From contig NC_091972.1 in assembly GCF_036711975.1 (NCBI RefSeq), forward strand, positions 10,049,001-10,113,000: 64,000 nucleotides of DNA, in the 5' to 3' direction. This stretch comes from Onthophagus taurus. Lineage: Eukaryota; Arthropoda; Insecta; Coleoptera; Scarabaeidae. The notes below the pieces were generated by a model. The model worked only from the letters and a program-made list of their open reading frames with translations. It was not told the origin of the DNA and searched no databases. Position numbers and translations under genes: made by a program. Each line of letters opens with the position of its first letter. The first letter of the stretch is position 1. This document shows positions 39,901 through 47,885 of this stretch, one piece after another.

Positions 39901-42900
39901 GAACGCAATAAAGTTCAGTTCGCTTATAAACATTTCGTTTCCTCAGAAGTGAACCGCCGACGTCTGTGTACTGGACGTGCTCGAACCCACTCACAACAAT
40001 TGCCACAAATGAAAGGAGTTGAAAGGAACTTTGAAGGAGAACTAAATAGAAGGAATTGAAAACTGAAAACGGACTCTCGCATAACAAAACGATTTACAAA
40101 AAAAAAGCGAAACTATTTAACACAGAAATAACCTTAAGAAAGAGTTTAAAACCGTTAATATATCCATCAACCTCGATTTCTAATGATAATAATAATTAAG
40201 CTCGTGTTTGTTTAACTAAACGAACTTCCTTAAAGTTGGGGCCACGAAATAATAATAAAAAAGCTAAAGGCGTTAAGGAAAATAGACCTAAACGAGGCGC
40301 GGAGGTCCGTCCGAACATGTTAGAGGCCCCAACATGTGCAGACCAAATGGTCCGTTTCTTCTTCTTTGCGATCCGCCGCGGCGCTGCTCCTCCGGCTTTT
40401 TGTCTTTGGTCGTTTCGTCGTTCCAACGCCATTAACTTTCGGTTGACACTTGTTGTTTTCTGTGTTATTAAGGCTCACAAACCTATCCGGAGACACTCAC
40501 CATACTTTTAGTATTTAATATTATAACTTAAAAAAGTATTACATTTTTTTCTATTTTACATACATTATACATTTTTAAAGTGTTTGAAGAATTTTCACTG
40601 CCAATTCTAATTATATACCAGGCTGTTGGAAAGTTGATGAATCTTTTTTGATTTCATTTTTTTTAATGATTAATTTTATAATTTTCATGTAATATTGTTT
40701 CAGTAGACTTTCGGGTGGAGATACAGCTTGTAGTCCTCAAAGTGGACATTCCTCGTCTACTTGCGGTTCACCTCCTGTGTCATCCGTTACGACGGCACAA
40801 GGAATCGTTGATAGTTTATCAACACCCACGGCAACGTCTTGCGTTACTTCTACACATTTACCAACGACTTGGTCACTTCTCTCAGATACATCCGGTAAGA
40901 TACCACATTTCATTGAAATAAAAATCTTATTTGTGATTAAAAATTCAAATTTGTAGGTGTAAAAAGCGAAATTCGAAGCCCGGGACTTGCCGAAACTGAA
41001 ATCACAGCCCTATCACAAGAAACATCAACGTTTTACACATCCCCCGTCGATTTAGGAAGCGTTTACGATAAAGATTACTCGCAACCGTATTCAGCACAAC
41101 ACTATTACAACACAATGCAACAAGCTTACGGATCAACTAATACGGCAGCGGCGGCATCCTACATGAATTCATCGACGTTTTATAATACACCTTCGTATCC
41201 GTATACTCCCTTAGGGCCAAGCAGGGCTCCAATTAACCCCGCTTGTAAAGCAACTAGTTCCGGTTACTTATCCTCACCTTATTCATCACCCGCGTCACCA
41301 TTTCAAGCGAGTGGACACGCACAAAGTGGTCAATATTCAGCTTATACAAGTTATAGTGCCGCTGGGACATCGTCATTTGCACAAGGTTTTTCAACACAGG
41401 TAAATAGCAAGGTCTATAGAACATAAGGTTACCCAATACCGATTCTCCTCCTCTGAGAGGCAAGGTGGGTCAGTGACGTAGCTGGTTCTATGAACAACAC
41501 AACACGATGCGAGGCTTAAATATTTTATGTAGACTGTACCACAGTATAGGCACGTATAGGCTATCTTTTATTTTGACTGTATCGAACCAGTGACGTCAAT
41601 TTGCGGGGTAATAATCGATACTACAGAGGCATAGGGAATGAGGTAACCTTATGTTCTATAAACCTTGGGTAAATAGTACGAGTAAAAAAAAGTAATTTTT
41701 GTGATATTTTACCTTCGGAGTATTTTGGCTTTTAAGTACTTTCGTATTGGCTAAGGATTAAACTTTCGAATGAAATAGATCGAAATAATTGACAGTTCAA
41801 ATTTTTTTGGTTATGTTTATGTTAATGAATATACCGCCATCTATTGAATTTAATTTGAATTAAAAAAATATCAAATTGCGTAACAAATATGATTTAATGA
41901 AAATATTTATGTTTTTTTAATTACATCTTACGTTTAATATCGCTTAGGGTGTGGATTACGGAAGTTATGGAGCTTATACAACTGATACACAAACGAGTCA
42001 GTATCCAACAAGTTATTACACGCCTCAAGGGTATTCTCCTTACGTGAGCTCGCCTAGTTCAACGGGAAGCATTGGAACGTCAAGTTATCAATTAGCTACA
42101 AGTTCACTGCCAGGTAAATCAGTTTTTAATTATAATACATGCTTTTGTAATCGTTTAATTTATTTTGATTCTGATTAGATGAAACGTGTATTAGATCAAA
42201 TGACAAGTATGTCAGCTGTCAAAAAATCAAAACATAACCTATAGAAATAAATAAAAATTGAATTTATTAAATTATTAACTTAAAATTGGTTTATTTTAAA
42301 TAAATAAATAAAAAAATAAATAAGAAATTTTTAGAATGTTATGTCCGTATAGCGATACTAGTGACAGTGAAGATGAAATAGAAGGTTATGTTTACCTTTA
42401 TAAACATCTGTCAAAAAAAGTATTATTACTTAAATCTTGATTTTTACATTTTAGAAAGTCCATCAAATGGATTAACATTGGTTGATGGACCTCATTCCCC
42501 GCTAAAAGTAGATAATTCACGACGATCACGAGATTCTGCGGGTAGTATTAACACGGAACCTAGAGCACCGAGGGGACGAGGACGAAGAACAAACACTGTG
42601 TCACCTACAACCGCCGAATCTACAACAGACCGTGTATTTATATGGGATTTAGACGAAACAATTATCATCTTTCATAGTTTATTAACTGGTAGTTACGCTA
42701 CAAAATTTCAAAAGGATCATCAAAATGTTGTACAACTTGGATTTAGAATGGAAGAAATGGTGTTTAATATGGCTGATACGCATTTTTTCTTCAATGACAT
42801 TGAGGACTGTGATCAAGTTCATATCGATGATGTTTCATCGGACGATAACGGTCAAGATTTGACGAATTATAATTTTGCTAATGATGGATTTCAAACTTCT

Positions 42901-43551
42901 ACAGCAACAACCGGAAATTTATGTTTAGCAACAGGTGTTCGTGGAGGTGTTGATTGGATGAGGAAATTAGCGTTTCGATATCGAAAAATTAAAGATACTT
43001 ATAATAATTATAGAAATAGGTAACTAATTTTTTAATAACTTTGAATTAGCCTTATTAATTTAATCTTTTATAGTGTTGGCGGTTTATTGGGGCCATCAAA
43101 ACGAGAACAATGGCTTCAATTAAGAGCAGAAATCGAATCAATAACAGATAATTGGTTAACATTAGCGAATAAATGTTTAACACTGATTAATTCAAGAAGT
43201 AATTGCGTAAATGTTTTGGTTACAACAACTCAATTAGTCCCAGCGCTTGCTAAAGTTTTATTATTTGGTTTAGGAGGTGTTTTTCCTATTGAAAATATTT
43301 ATTCAGCAACTAAAATTGGTAAAAACATCCTTTATCATAGTAATATTTGATTTTAAATACTTTTTTTAGGTAAAGAAAGTTGTTTTGAAAGAATCGTGGC
43401 TAGATTTGGTCGAAAATGTACTTACGTAGTAATTGGTGATGGTCAAGATGAAGAGGCAGCAGCAAAATCCCAAAACTTCCCATTTTGGAGGATTACGAGT
43501 CACAGCGAAATCGGAGCACTTTATAACGCCCTCGATATGGATTTTCTATGA
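18910..43551 (+). CDS. eya: Eyes absent transcription co-activator and phosphatase
   Basis: Eight coding exons give a 640-aa protein: 18,910-18,990; 22,871-22,920; 40,704-40,894; 40,957-41,399; 41,948-42,113; 42,455-43,019; 43,074-43,318; 43,370-43,551. All junctions are GT-AG and all phases agree (1,923 nt). The start MVTLMPCNY and the following VKRARTD match the amino terminus of one insect Eya isoform, which fixes the start. Residues about 60-310 are rich in Ser, Thr, Tyr and Pro, as in the transactivation region. Two SP sites follow (ESPSNG, PHSPLK). The EYA domain, about residues 369-640, opens with VFIWDLDET; Asp375 and Asp377 are the haloacid-dehalogenase-type catalytic pair and are intact. 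Eya partners Sine oculis/Six proteins in the retinal determination network and acts in the nucleus. Intron 2 is 17.8 kb and probably holds enhancers. A MITE abuts the exon-4 donor. An alternative first exon was not found. Confidence 0.96.
19171..19200 (-). ncRNA. Hammerhead-ribozyme-like core motif, copy 2
   Basis: Read on the minus strand: CTGATGA, one T, GGTTTT, loop TTAA, GAAGTC, then GAAACCGGT. The hairpin pairs G-C, G-T, T-G, T-A, T-A, T-G, weaker than in copy 1 but in the same place. The outer constant strands are identical to copy 1 (13,478-13,508) while the stem sequence differs, which suggests an RNA structure is conserved. Stem I and III partners are not obvious, so catalytic activity is unproven. 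Confidence 0.4.
19850..20400 (-). mobile_element. Jockey-like LINE reverse-transcriptase fragment
   Basis: Minus-strand frames, broken by shifts, read 'FPNVMKNCN', '[21 protein letters not shown]' (family SxYRPISLLxxLSKxxEKxIL), then '[13 protein letters not shown]' (family QFGFRxxHSTxHQ). These are consecutive fingers-domain blocks of a jockey-clade reverse transcriptase. Several frameshifts and stops; inactive. It lies in eya intron 1, antisense to eya. Confidence 0.8.
20945..21350 (-). mobile_element. pogo/Tigger DDE transposase fragment
   Basis: The minus strand reads '[17 protein letters not shown]', then '[18 protein letters not shown]' (family LLLDNCSAHP) and '[19 protein letters not shown]' (family FLPPNVTSLIQPMDQGVI), ending with an in-frame stop and a recognisable '[13 protein letters not shown]' remainder. 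The Asp of the LLLDN block has become Asn, so catalysis would be lost. The motif order and spacing fit the C-terminal catalytic core of Tigger elements. Confidence 0.8.
21366..21660 (+). mobile_element. LINE reverse-transcriptase fragment
   Basis: Plus-strand sequence reads '[21 protein letters not shown]', a decayed form of the YADDxVLIxxxxxDLQ catalytic block. The second residue pair is now VN-D, so one of the active-site residues is altered. It continues with '[20 protein letters not shown]', like the tail of endonuclease-containing LINEs in insects. It abuts the Tigger fragment on its left. Confidence 0.65.
23870..25375 (+). mobile_element. Degenerate jockey-like LINE
   Basis: Successive plus-strand frames show an endonuclease-domain remnant ('[19 protein letters not shown]' at about 24,070), the active-site region '[12 protein letters not shown]' (family FADDTxIL, with one Asp replaced by Asn) and the C-terminal region '[13 protein letters not shown]' (family RPxxTYAxxxW). 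A distal '[11 protein letters not shown]'-like stretch and '[11 protein letters not shown]' follow. Frames change repeatedly and stops are frequent. This is an old, nearly full-length but internally shortened copy, in the sense orientation within eya intron 2. Confidence 0.75.
25500..25610 (+). mobile_element. Reverse-transcriptase fragment
   Basis: The plus strand encodes '[22 protein letters not shown]', the conserved RPISxLPxxxKxxExxxxxQL block of jockey/CR1-like reverse transcriptases. It stops abruptly where the opposite-strand LINE at 25,593 begins, so the two may be nested. Confidence 0.65.
25593..25800 (-). mobile_element. LINE 3'-end fragment, antisense
   Basis: The minus strand reads '[22 protein letters not shown]' followed by '[25 protein letters not shown]', the signature C-terminal region of RTE/CR1-type insect LINEs (YLRKxxGKxRxDRxRN, then KRQLxWxGHxxRMxxxRIPKK). 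The same family occurs in plus orientation at 38,175-38,460. Confidence 0.75.
26890..27250. promoter_or_regulatory. CpG-rich island in eya intron 2
   Basis: A dense run of CpG words (GAGACGCGTCGTCGTCGC, TTTCGCGCGGCGCGAACA), a TATAAA-like box (TTTATAAACG near 26,970) and many short palindromes, in otherwise AT-rich DNA. No open frame with known homology. It could be an alternative promoter or an enhancer of eya; inference only. Confidence 0.3.
28025..28310. repeat. Local duplication of ~140 bp
   Basis: Two adjacent copies start TTTTTTGTTAAGTAACAAAAA (about 28,028) and TTTTTTGTTAAATAACAAAAA (about 28,169). Each continues with AACATAACCT, a TTTATAAAT/TCTATAAAT word and TTTAATATAAA. They are partially diverged. 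Each copy opens with a short inverted repeat (TTTTTGTTA/TAACAAAAA). Confidence 0.7.
31440..32000 (+). mobile_element. LINE fragment (RTE/CR1-like)
   Basis: Plus-strand frames read '[21 protein letters not shown]' followed by 'WITYDLGHE', then '[21 protein letters not shown]' with 'LRSGS'. These match the post-catalytic region of insect endonuclease-LINEs (xxxVxxFxYLGSxIxxDGxxxxEIxxRIxxAxxAFxxMKxL). Several frameshifts; inactive. Upstream, 31,058-31,243 has an open frame I cannot assign. Confidence 0.65.
32690..34090. promoter_or_regulatory. CpG-rich single-copy islands in eya intron 2
   Basis: Several GC-richer patches with repeated CGACGACGACGAC, CGCGCGTCGACTTCAGACG and GGGTCCGTGGCCTGCTGCG-type words, interrupted by A/T runs. 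The open frames inside (for example 33,677-33,922) do not match families I know. Their composition contrasts with the adjacent transposon debris and suggests retained regulatory DNA, but no specific sites are proven. Confidence 0.3.
34260..34450 (-). mobile_element. Probable Tigger/pogo transposase C-terminal tail
   Basis: The minus strand reads '[20 protein letters not shown]' and then '[15 protein letters not shown]', similar in layout to the acidic tail and the 'SHSEAxxALExAL' helix that ends Tigger/CENP-B-like transposases. Short and without the catalytic core, so the assignment is tentative. Confidence 0.4.
34540..34700. repeat. Dispersed MITE-like repeat
   Basis: Contains CAATTCTGCCACGTGCAGG and ATACCAAAAAATGTTTGCGC. 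A close relative at 63,299-63,436 has CAATTCTGCCGCGCGCATG and ATACCAAAGAATGTTTGCGC. A GTGTGTCCAAACATT word lies at its left, and the reverse word AATGTTTGGACA-like occurs in the relative. Probably a non-autonomous DNA transposon family; ends are not defined. Confidence 0.5.
36540..37085 (+). mobile_element. LINE reverse-transcriptase, 5' part of interrupted copy
   Basis: The plus strand reads '[21 protein letters not shown]', then '[20 protein letters not shown]' (family xxVxQGDxLSPxLF, the reverse-transcriptase block before the catalytic YADD). A frameshifted region with '[22 protein letters not shown]' and 'SIYPHL' follows. The YADD region is lost in a deletion. The copy breaks off near 37,085 and resumes at about 38,170. 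Confidence 0.8.
37086..38160 (+). mobile_element. LINE ribonuclease H domain, inserted in another LINE
   Basis: The plus strand reads '[19 protein letters not shown]' (RNase H start, T-D-G), '[14 protein letters not shown]' (catalytic E in the QxELxAIxxA helix), '[13 protein letters not shown]' (third catalytic D), then after a stop '[20 protein letters not shown]' (WIxGHxGxxGNExAD). A zinc-knuckle-like tail reads '[22 protein letters not shown]'. This is the C-terminal half of an I/R1/LOA-type non-LTR element. It ends in a (CATA)n-like run near 38,145-38,165, typical of a LINE 3' end. Confidence 0.85.
38165..38465 (+). mobile_element. LINE, 3' part of interrupted copy
   Basis: Starts '[13 protein letters not shown]' and continues '[25 protein letters not shown]' and '[12 protein letters not shown]', the C-terminal block of the same LINE family as 36,540-37,085 and of the antisense copy at 25,593-25,800. 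Together with the 5' part it shows that the RNase H-bearing element inserted into this one. Confidence 0.8.
39530..40440. promoter_or_regulatory. CpG-rich island just upstream of eya exon 3
   Basis: GC-rich DNA with clusters such as CGCGCCC, CCCCGCGCGCCG and GTCCGGCGGGCGTCGGGCG, a TATAAAC box at about 39,924, and TCAGTT and CTCAGAAG words that could be initiators. Open frames on both strands have no known homologues. Its position suggests an alternative promoter or enhancer for the exons that encode the EYA domain; inference. Confidence 0.3.
41408..41667. mobile_element. 260-bp MITE in eya intron 4
   Basis: The terminal inverted repeats begin CAAGGT(C/T)TATAGAAC and continue ATAAGGTTACC; they match for about 26 bp with one mismatch, then more loosely (subterminal GACGT and CTGGTTC words). 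Both sides carry GGTAAATAG (41,399-41,407 and 41,668-41,676), a 9-bp target duplication; read as 8 bp, GTAAATAG also fits the hAT pattern nTnnnnAn. No coding capacity. Superfamily is hAT or Mutator-like. The left duplication is the eya exon-4 splice donor itself. Confidence 0.9.
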
Positions 43552-44220
43552 TTAATAATAACAGAAATGACGCTGATATAAGAAAAGAAAATAAAATAGA
43601 ACTCACCGATCCCAGTGAATCCAAGAAAGGTTAAAAACTGAAAAAAGAAAATAAACCTATCGTGTACATATATATATTTAAATTTAATTTAAATAAATAA
43701 TACGAAATCAAACAACTAAAAAAAAATCAAGTAAATAAAAACGTTAAAATAATGTAACAAATTTTTTGTCGAGAAGAAAAGTGCAATACCCACACTGACA
43801 TCTAACGGATGTTGGCTGAAACGTTTTAGGGTGTAGACAACTTGATTGTTAGTTTTGTAAACTTGGTTGTCTATACTATTAAAAAATAAAATTATTGATA
43901 ACGTTTTCATTTTTATGTTTAAAATTTAAAACGTGCCAAATTAAGGAAGAAAATCGCTAACACTATTAAGGGTATTTTTATATCATTTCCCCACAACACA
44001 AAAGCACCGTAAAATATTAAAAGATATGGGAATCATAATCTAATACATTTCATTTTTATCATTTTATTTTCACCGTTTTGTTTCCGAAATCGAAGCGAAA
44101 TTTTAATAAATGTACAAATAAAGAAACATGTCGTGGAATGAAATTCACAAAAACTATTTGAAAATAAATTGTATATAACAAAAAGAATTGTTTTATTTTT
44201 GATTAAATGTTAACAAAATC
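43552..44220 (+). other. eya 3' untranslated and downstream region
   Basis: Follows the TGA at 43,549-43,551. Several AATAAA-type signals are present (near 43,648, 43,690 and 44,116), so the poly(A) site cannot be chosen from sequence alone. No other gene is visible. Confidence 0.5.
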
Positions 44221-44227
44221 CGAATAT

Positions 44228-44256
44228 TTCTAGTTCTAGGTGTAGTGTTAGTTCCA
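44228..44256. repeat. Single CTAGTTCTAGG repeat arm
   Basis: TTCTAGTTCTAGG-TGTAGTGTTAGTTC at this position is one arm of the palindromic family seen as full hairpins at 11,211-11,570. A weak partner (AAAACTAGAACTA) lies about 80 bp downstream. Confidence 0.6.
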
Positions 44257-44639
44257 CTTTTCGTTTAATAAAAACATACAACAATCCAACGCTGAATAAC
44301 AATTAAAACTAGAACTACCGTCTTTGATTTATACATCATATTATTTCTCTTAGTGTGTATCAATCAGTTCCTCTATATCGATTCTTATCATATCTGCAAA
44401 CCCTTCCTGTGGCACACAACGAGCAGCTTCTACATCTTCAGCTGCTTGACGATAACAATAGAATTGTCGCATTTAGAAATAACTACCACTTGCGATAAGT
44501 TTTTAATGAGAAGAAACACTACATTAATGTTTTGATGCTCAGGCATTAATACTTCCTGTCTAAATAGCATTTCACTTCCGGCATAAAACAATTTTAAAAA
44601 CAAATCTAAAAACATTGATGCAGTAACCGATTTTAGGAT

Positions 44640-44970
44640 TTAATTGTCAGAAATATTTCCCAAGTATATGGAAAGTTGTTGAAATAGTAATGAAACCAAA
44701 ACCTGGTAAATCCCCCACAAATGTTACATCATATAGGCCAATCTCATTACCCTTACTATCAAAACTACTTGAAAAATTACTATTAACAAGACTAAAACCT
44801 GTCATAGAACAAAAGGCCTTAATACCACCACACCAATTTGGGTTTCGAAATAAACATGCAACAATAGACCAAGTGCATATACAGGATGTGTTAAATGTCT
44901 GGAATATAGCCAATAACTTCGCCTTTTGTAGTTTTAAAGAAAAATGTTTCAAATACAAGTTTCTTTATTA
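44640..44970 (+). mobile_element. Jockey LINE reverse-transcriptase fragment
   Basis: The plus strand reads 'KVVEIVMKPKPGKSPTNVTS', 'YRPISLPLLSKLLEKLLLTRL', then 'IPPHQFGFRNKHATIDQVH', consecutive jockey-clade reverse-transcriptase blocks with only a few changes and no internal stop for about 280 bases. It ends abruptly before the catalytic domain. It is better preserved than the other LINE fragments here, so probably younger. The 44,260-44,640 stretch before it holds nothing I recognise. Confidence 0.85.
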
Positions 44971-45439
44971 ATCATGGCGCATTTTTTGACGATATTTGCT
45001 TGTTTGTATTGTTTTTTGTTTTGTTGCTATGGCCACCAACATTGTTATTTTAAATGTGATACATATTTAAAAAGTAATTATATAATTTTCTTGCTTTTGC
45101 CATAACAAAGCCTGTGTTGACTAGAATGTGTATTTCGTTTTAGTCTTCTATTCAAATTCTAAAGGATTCTAAAGCCGCGTATTCGAGCAGTTTCCTGTAT
45201 TAAAAAAATGTCTGCTGCGTGCATTTGGTTGCATAAACTGCACCTTAAAGAACTACAAAAATAGAACGTATTCAAATATATTATTAAAAGAATCATTTTA
45301 ACTTTCCATGCTAAACAAGAAAAGAATCATTAAATTTAAAGAGAATCATTCATGGTCATTTTTGTGATATCCTCTTTTTTAAACATCCCGCTCATATCTA
45401 AATACGCAGATTTTACGACAGCTTTACGGCGCAAACTCA

Positions 45440-45477
45440 ACCATTTGGTGCTCTTCTCCATTTTGTGTAAAGAGTCG
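45440..45477 (+). other. Likely non-coding first exon of COX4
   Basis: A pyrimidine-rich start (CTCTTCTCC at about 45,451) is followed by GAGTCG|GTAAGTATC, a strong splice donor at 45,477/45,478. The matching acceptor is TTTTTAG|AAAATGG at 45,814/45,815, three bases upstream of the COX4 start codon. A short 5' leader with an intron fits a nuclear-encoded mitochondrial gene; the exact transcription start is inferred. Confidence 0.5.
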
Positions 45478-45817
45478 GTAAGTATCATCATAATTTTCTC
45501 TACATTTTCTGTCTTATCATTATTATCATTTAAAATTTAACCACCTTTCCGACATAAAATTGATATGTAGCATTAATTTAAACCAAAATTAATTAAAATT
45601 ATCTATTTCTAATGTTACAAAATCGCACATAACACACCTTTAAGTAGACCTTATGATTATCTAATCAAAACCTAATATTCCAAGTGATTCTGAAACTAAT
45701 AATATAACTGAGAAATTAATATTATAAAGAATACAAGAAAAGGTGGATTTGAAACTGTTACATAACAAATTCCAAATAATCTAATCAATAATAATTTTTT
45801 TTTTTGATTTTTAGAAA

Positions 45818-46481
45818 ATGGCATCGAGAATCCTTACTTTGGGATTACGATCATTAAAGAAACCTATTCCATTGGGTTATTGTGCTGCTAGCGATCACAG
45901 CGCTGCCAGTGAAATTCGTGCATTAATTGGAAACCGTGAAGTTGTTGGTTTTGGACATAATGGACAACCTAATTATGTAGATAGCCCCTCATTTCCATTA
46001 CCAGCTATTAGATGGAAAGAACCAACCAAAGATATTCTTGTAAGTTAAATAAAAAAATGTATAATTATTTTTAAGTAACATTATTAATTTTTAGGCTTTA
46101 AAAGAAAAGGAAAAAGGAGATTGGCACAAACTTTCCATTGAAGAGAAAAAGGCTTTATATAGAGCAAGTTTTAGACAAACCTTTTCCGAATTTAAAGCTC
46201 CATCAGGTGAATGGAAATCCATTTTTGGTTTTGCTTTATTCTTCGCCAGTTTAGGATTGTGGATGTTTATTGCACTAAAAGTGTTCGGTAATTTATTTAA
46301 CTATACTTAAATTATAGTTAAAAGCTAATCCCTTTATTTTTTTTTAGTTTATAACCCACTTCCGATTTCGTTTGATGAAGAACATAAACGTGCTCAATTG
46401 AAGAGAATGTTAGACCTTAAAATGAATCCAGTTACCGGTATCGCATCCGAATGGGATTATGAAAAGAATAAATGGAAATAA
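45818..46481 (+). CDS. COX4: Cytochrome c oxidase subunit IV, mitochondrial
   Basis: Three coding exons (45,818-46,039; 46,095-46,287; 46,348-46,481) with consistent phases give 182 aa, a length usual for insect COX4. The first ~30 residues (MASRILTLGLRSLKK...) are basic and free of acids, as expected of a mitochondrial targeting peptide. Matrix-side residues include YVDSPSFPLPAIRWKEP and EKGDWHKLSIEEKKALYRAS, hallmarks of the family. One membrane helix spans about 117-138 (FGFALFFASLGLWMFIALKVF). The C terminus reads RMLDLKMNPVTGIASEWDYE. The protein is a nuclear-encoded subunit of respiratory complex IV in the inner membrane. The coding sequence looks intact. Confidence 0.97.
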
Positions 46482-46534
46482 ATCAAGTTTTTCAATAATT
46501 TTAAACAAATTTAATGTAAAAATTGAAAAATTAT

Positions 46535-46592
46535 GAAATGAGCTCTCAATGAATAATAAGAACATATTAGACAGCCATTGAGAGCTCATTTC
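46535..46592. other. Perfect 17-bp hairpin 3' of COX4
   Basis: GAAATGAGCTCTCAATG (46,535-46,551) and its exact reverse complement CATTGAGAGCTCATTTC (46,576-46,592) are separated by a 24-base loop. It lies 53 bases after the COX4 stop, probably inside the 3' untranslated region because an AATAAA follows at about 46,609. It could be a small foldback insertion or an RNA structure. Confidence 0.75.
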
Positions 46593-46619
46593 TGGATAAT
46601 AGTGAATGTGTTAATAAAA

Positions 46620-47880
46620 ATTAAGTGTTAAACACTTTTAATTACTAAGTTTATTATTTTTTATTTGTAAAAAAAATTAAATATAAATATAGGGTGATAA
46701 AAATGATTCTAATTTTATTAAATAATGAAGAAAATGTTTTTAAAAGGTAAGTAATGTAATAATTTTTGAGGCTATATTTATCATAAGCAATTTTAAGACT
46801 AGTGTATTGTGCTTTTTTGAACAGACCTTTTTTTAATCATATTAACATACAGCGTGTTGATTATCATATCCGGTATGCAACCAATATTACACGACGAATA
46901 TCAGGGCGACTTCATTAATTCCAAAAGCCGTTTAAAATATATTTAGACATATTTTAATATTTAAAAAAATATTTTACATATAAAAAAAGGCCTAACTTTC
47001 TGTCCTTTTATTTAAAATAATTTTTAGTGTACCCATTGTAGACTGAAATTAATGTTGAAAGTAGTGGTTATTTTGATTTGTTTATTGACTTACCGCTAAA
47101 AACAACGATGGTTCTAAAAAGAACTGAAAAATATAAAGGTAGCAAAAATGGTTGAAGAACAAAGAAAATGCGAAACCTCACAAAGCGTACGACAATCACA
47201 ACAATAATGTACGAGCAGCTGTCAATCTGGTTACTAATTTAAAATTATCTAAGCTACCACTATATATTAAGATATGCAGCCAATATTACACAGGTCAGGT
47301 GGGTTACGATAATTAATTAACACAGTGTATTTTGTGATATTATTACTTATGATGTTTATACAACATGTTCAAAAGATAGTATCTAAGAAACATTTCTCGA
47401 ATTCTAATTATTTATTAAAAAATAAATAACTATTTTAGTCCAACCTTGCATCCTTGGAAGGTGATTATAAAATAAAATGTTGTTGTTTTCAACAGAAAAA
47501 ATTCTATGAAAATGTTAAATAAATGCTAAATAATGTTCTTAACAATTATAAAACTTTATTTCAAAATAAATGTTTAAAAGTTTTTTTATTATTTTATGAG
47601 ACTTGAGTGGTAATTTTTGATTCGAATTTTCATATTTACTACATAAATAACAGTTTTTAACAAGATTTTCATAGTGTTTGTTATACCAGCCCAATATACT
47701 AAATTTTTTGCTCTCTCTATGCATTTTTGTATATTTTATATATATCATTCTTTGATCCATCACATCCTTGTGTTATTTAATATCTATTTTACAAAATACG
47801 AATAAAAATCTTGTATAACAGTAGTTAGCTACACAAAAATATAATGTTGCGACCTGTTCGAATGCGGTTTTTGCTCTTTC
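46620..47880. other. AT-rich intergenic DNA
   Basis: No gene seen. A word ATGCA(A/G)CCAATATTACAC recurs directly at about 46,876 and 47,275, suggesting a decayed repeat. The minus-strand frame at 47,539-47,763 has no family features. Confidence 0.4.
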
Positions 47881-47885
47881 ATGTA

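Larger units (their letters stand above)
22921..40703 (+). other. eya intron 2 (17.8 kb)
   Basis: Flanked by the donor GACAG|GTAAAT and the acceptor TTTCAG|T, with phases that join. It contains at least five retrotransposon or transposon fragments (listed separately), a local duplication at 28,025-28,310 and several CpG-rich islands (26,890-27,250; 28,700-29,000; 32,690-34,090; 35,570-36,330; 39,530-40,440). The spans 22,930-23,870, 26,200-26,880, 27,260-28,020, 29,100-31,000 and 38,470-39,500 hold no coding sequence I can name. Long first or second introns with islands of unique DNA are typical places for enhancers of developmental genes. Confidence 0.85.

Noticed and set aside
42335-42384. 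Possible 50-base cassette exon in eya intron 5 (TTTTTAG|...GAAG|GTTATG, reading [17 protein letters not shown])
   Set aside because: Good acceptor and coding-like content, but 50 bases would break the reading frame between exons 5 and 6, and the donor is weak; more likely transposon debris.
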